From NCBI GenBank assembly GCA_903924185.1, contig CAIYAN010000327.1, forward strand, positions 1 to 5,968: 5,968 bases of DNA, read 5' to 3'. The notes beneath the pieces are model-generated. The model worked only from the letters and a program-made list of their open reading frames with translations. It had not been told where the DNA came from and ran no database searches. This document shows positions 4,313-5,968 of this stretch, piece by piece. This DNA comes from an uncultured Opitutia bacterium. Lineage in GTDB: Bacteria > Verrucomicrobiota > Verrucomicrobiia > Opitutales > UBA953. Each line of letters starts with the position of its first letter. The first letter of the stretch is position 1. The position numbers and the translations under genes are program-made.

Positions 4313-5536
4313 ATGAGTTCCTCCATTGGCCCTAATGGCTTCCACGACGGTGAAGCCCCTGAATACAACAGCTCTAACGATGACGACGGCGATGCGCTGA
4401 GCAAGCTGTGCGATAACCCGGCTTACTTAGTGGTCGGCTCGGATGACGACTTGATCGATAACCTGCCATCTTGGGTCGAGGATCTGCTCACGGAGCACGA
4501 GACGCTCGCCGCGCAGGCGGAGAAGATCGGCTTGGAGCCGTCCAGCTACGTGACGGTTCCAGATCGAGGCAGTAATTCCGAGCTGGGTGACTTCCTCGGG
4601 GAGCTGGGCTTCACGACCGATTCTAGCTACATCGAGCGTGGCCCTGGATCCTCTATCGATGGAGTGGTTTATGTGCGTAAGTCAAAGATTCCGGCGCTCG
4701 AGAGGCAGGCTGAGCGCAAGCTTCAGCGTGCGCGCAAGGCGATCGTCAAGGACGGTCGACGAACGCTCAAGCCGGGCCCGTTGAAGGCCGCTGACGTCCA
4801 TGAGGAGTTGGAACGGTTGGTCAGCCAGGCCCAGCTCCAAGACCCGGAGTACCGCGCGAAGATTGATAAACTTGAGGACCTTGAACGCTCGAGCGATAAC
4901 TTGCTCGAGGTCGTCCAGGATCGGGAGGCGGAGGTGGCCCGCTGGAAGGCGCAGGCCGAAGAAGCGACCGCTAACCTAGCCGGTGTTAATGGTCTCATCC
5001 TGCACTGGGTAGATCAAGGGCGGGTGCAGTCGGATCGCTACGCGGCGTGGACGTGGGCGGTCGAGGCCGAGTTCGGGATTCTGATTCGGGGGCCATTGCT
5101 CAAACTGGCCGATGGCCGCGCCTTCGCCGTCGAAAAGATTTTCCAGATCGGCCTGGCAAACGGAGCGCCGGCGGTGGTCGCTGCCATCGACGCGCGCGAG
5201 CCCGGCGTCCAGTGGCTGACCATCGACTCGCGCGTTCGGCGTGGTCTGTATAATGGGGGCCCTCTCATTTGGAGCGAAGCCGTGGAGTGGTCCAAACGCC
5301 GGCTAACCTGGAACCAGGTCTGGTGGGTAATCTTTGGCTTCCATTTGACTGGTGCGCAGGGCCACCTCTTCCGCCTTCAGCCGCGGGCGGCGCCGGCTAC
5401 CGGCAACGAGGAAGGGCCGGTCTTGCCTAAGGGGTACCTTGGTTTGAGCCCTGAGCAGCAAACGCGATGGGACCAGCTCCTTAAGGAGCATTGGGGCGAA
5501 GGTATCTACATCCCGCCTCGGCCCACCAAGCGATAA
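4313..5536 (+). CDS. Uncharacterised 407-aa protein with acidic N-terminus and coiled coil
   Basis: I do not recognise the family. The start at 4313 is the first ATG after an in-frame stop at 4289-4291. No Shine-Dalgarno is present. Residues 1-65 are strongly acidic and Ser-rich (DDDGDALS, GSDDDLIDNL), with no signal peptide. Residues 122-152 form a very basic helix (ERQAERKLQRARK). Residues 160-222 are a charged helical stretch likely to be a coiled coil (VHEELERLVSQ, KLEDLERSSDNLLEVV, EVARWKAQAEEATA). From about 225 to 365 lies a Trp-rich, presumably globular part (YAAWTWAVEAEFGI, RLTWNQVWWVIFGFHL). A Pro-rich tail ends at PPRPTKR. VWWVIFGFHLTG could look membrane-like but is short and flanked by polar sequence. 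It stands alone between the exonuclease and a convergent small gene. A scaffold or DNA-associated role fits the charge pattern, but this is speculation. Confidence 0.8.
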   Translation: MSSSIGPNGFHDGEAPEYNSSNDDDGDALSKLCDNPAYLVVGSDDDLIDNLPSWVEDLLTEHETLAAQAEKIGLEPSSYVTVPDRGSNSELGDFLGELGFTTDSSYIERGPGSSIDGVVYVRKSKIPALERQAERKLQRARKAIVKDGRRTLKPGPLKAADVHEELERLVSQAQLQDPEYRAKIDKLEDLERSSDNLLEVVQDREAEVARWKAQAEEATANLAGVNGLILHWVDQGRVQSDRYAAWTWAVEAEFGILIRGPLLKLADGRAFAVEKIFQIGLANGAPAVVAAIDAREPGVQWLTIDSRVRRGLYNGGPLIWSEAVEWSKRRLTWNQVWWVIFGFHLTGAQGHLFRLQPRAAPATGNEEGPVLPKGYLGLSPEQQTRWDQLLKEHWGEGIYIPPRPTKR

Positions 5537-5562
5537 GCCGAAGCTACTCGAAGCTTGTCCGG

Positions 5563-5607
5563 AAATAGAAAGACCCGCTCGTGCGTCTTTCGACGTAGAG
5601 GAGCGGG
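5563..5607 (-). terminator. Intrinsic terminator of the 44-aa gene
   Basis: Read on the minus strand, CCCGCTC (5607-5601) pairs with GAGCGGG (5580-5574), and an inner CGTC/GACG pairing closes the loop. The stem is followed at once by TCTTTCTATTT, a typical U-rich tract. It begins 24 nt after the stop of the minus-strand small gene. On the plus strand the same hairpin follows the 407-aa gene by 37 nt but lacks a U-tract, so it favours minus-strand transcripts. Confidence 0.7.
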
Positions 5608-5631
5608 CCGTTATGCAATTGATGATCAACT

Positions 5632-5766
5632 TCAGACATTTTCCTGCAAGCCCAAAGCGGCTTGGTGATAGATGTTGTTTAGGCGACTGCATGCTGCGAT
5701 ACCCCGATCAGCATCTCGTTTACTGGTCGCTACAGTCAAACGATGCCATTTAGGAGTTCCACTCAT
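5632..5766 (-). CDS. Small protein of unknown function (44 aa)
   Basis: An ATG at 5766 opens a frame of 44 codons ending in TGA at 5634-5632. The product begins MSGTPKWHRLTVATSKRDAD and ends LNNIYHQAALGLQENV. It has a basic first half, a mixed amphipathic second half, and no signal peptide or membrane segment. The composition looks protein-like, and the frame is followed by a good intrinsic terminator on the same strand, which is the main support. The frame stays open upstream; a GTG at 5790 would give 52 aa and add a His-rich start (AYHFHM). No strong Shine-Dalgarno is seen for either start. The gene is divergent from the Dabb gene and convergent with the 407-aa gene. I do not recognise the family. 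It could also be the degraded 3' end of a longer gene, or part of a small RNA. Confidence 0.5.
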   Translation of the reverse strand: MSGTPKWHRLTVATSKRDADRGIAACSRLNNIYHQAALGLQENV

Positions 5767-5831
5767 GTGGAAGTGATATGCCTTACTCACTGCTCTTGAC
5801 GGCTGCGTGGCTCTGGGCCTCGCTAGGGGGT

Positions 5832-5968
5832 ATGAGTTCCTACCGCCACATCGTGATGTTCAAGTTTAAGGACGACGCTCCGGCCGCGAAGGTGCAGGGC
5901 ATCGTCGATGCGTTCAAGGCACTGCCGGGTAAGCTGCCAGCGATCCAGGCTTTTGAATGCGGGACCAA
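5832..5968 (+). CDS. Dabb-domain (stress-responsive A/B barrel) protein, 3' end outside window
   Basis: The first 45 residues read MSSYRHIVMFKFKDDAPAAK and continue to ALPGKLPAIQAFECGT. RHIVMFKFK, the predicted helix VQGIVDAFKALPGK and the second strand IQAFECGT follow the Dabb (PF07876) pattern in order. These small proteins form dimeric ferredoxin-like A/B barrels; many are uncharacterised, and some act in plant stress responses or polyketide cyclisation. The reaction cannot be named here. The common FEWGT motif reads FECGT, with Cys in place of Trp. An in-frame ATG at 5778 would add an 18-residue hydrophobic lead (YSLLLTAAWLWASLGG) that could be a signal-like segment, with GGAAG four bases before it. 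I prefer 5832 because Dabb proteins usually begin right at this strand. The spacing of the GGGGG before 5832 is too tight to decide. Confidence 0.8.
   Translation, partial: MSSYRHIVMFKFKDDAPAAKVQGIVDAFKALPGKLPAIQAFECGT

Noticed and set aside
5613..5753. Plus-strand 46-codon frame with AGGAG nine bases before its ATG, the Shine-Dalgarno partly inside the 5574-5607 hairpin.
   Set aside because: It is antisense to the 44-aa frame, its composition is less protein-like, and the hairpin is better explained as the minus-strand terminator. Worth remembering only if plus-strand translation is found.
5752..5776. AGGAG with 8-nt spacing before a three-codon frame (Met-Trp-Lys-stop) just ahead of the ATG at 5778.
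   Set aside because: Such mini-frames arise easily by chance, and the preferred Dabb start is 54 bp further on. It also lies over the start of the minus-strand small gene.
5796..5801. TTGACG as a -35 box for the Dabb gene.
   Set aside because: No -10 hexamer of acceptable match lies 16-18 bp downstream, and the site is too near the ATG at 5832 to support a start site with confidence.

Overview
The window looks like an accessory stretch of a GC-rich bacterial chromosome. The best guess is a verrucomicrobial, Opitutales-like genome, and this is inference only. It rests on a REP-associated transposase relic of the kind common there, many short 3-nt-loop palindromes and GGGGTCAGACCCC elements between genes, and almost no Shine-Dalgarno sequences in front of the protein genes. 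No rRNA, tRNA, CRISPR array or complete mobile element is visible.

Layout. Positions 1-143 hold only a GC-rich hairpin. Positions 144-968 (+) carry a 5'-truncated RAYT (Y1/HUH) transposase whose 3' end runs into a REP-type inverted repeat (951-1020). That repeat also separates it from a convergent gene at 1042-2562 (-), which encodes an exported protein of ten Sel1-like repeats that appears to be two fused five-repeat modules. Upstream of this gene, 2563-3117 is a gene-free spacer packed with repeats: a lone REP half-site, a G-quadruplex motif, an 8-bp tandem repeat, a 66-bp element that can fold like a cloverleaf, further palindromes and a 49-bp direct repeat. Next come a 77-aa conserved-looking basic protein (3118-3351, -) and, divergent from it, a DEDDy-type RNase H-like 3'-5' exonuclease (3521-4195, +). 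A tight G-quadruplex motif lies between them. A second copy of the spacer palindrome sits on the exonuclease stop codon. A 407-aa protein of unknown family, with an acidic N-terminus and a coiled coil, follows (4313-5536, +). Convergent with it is a probable 44-aa gene (5632-5766, -) with its own intrinsic terminator. The window ends inside a Dabb-domain (stress-responsive A/B barrel) protein (from 5832, +).

How the parts relate. There is no clear operon: most neighbours are divergent or convergent, or are separated by repeats. The REP copies are the expected substrate family of the RAYT, which here looks degraded. The exonuclease and the 77-aa protein share a divergent intergenic region and may be co-regulated, but nothing in the sequence proves a shared function. 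The items most worth following are the cloverleaf-like palindrome element, the 77-aa protein, the 407-aa orphan, and the small 44-aa gene with its terminator.
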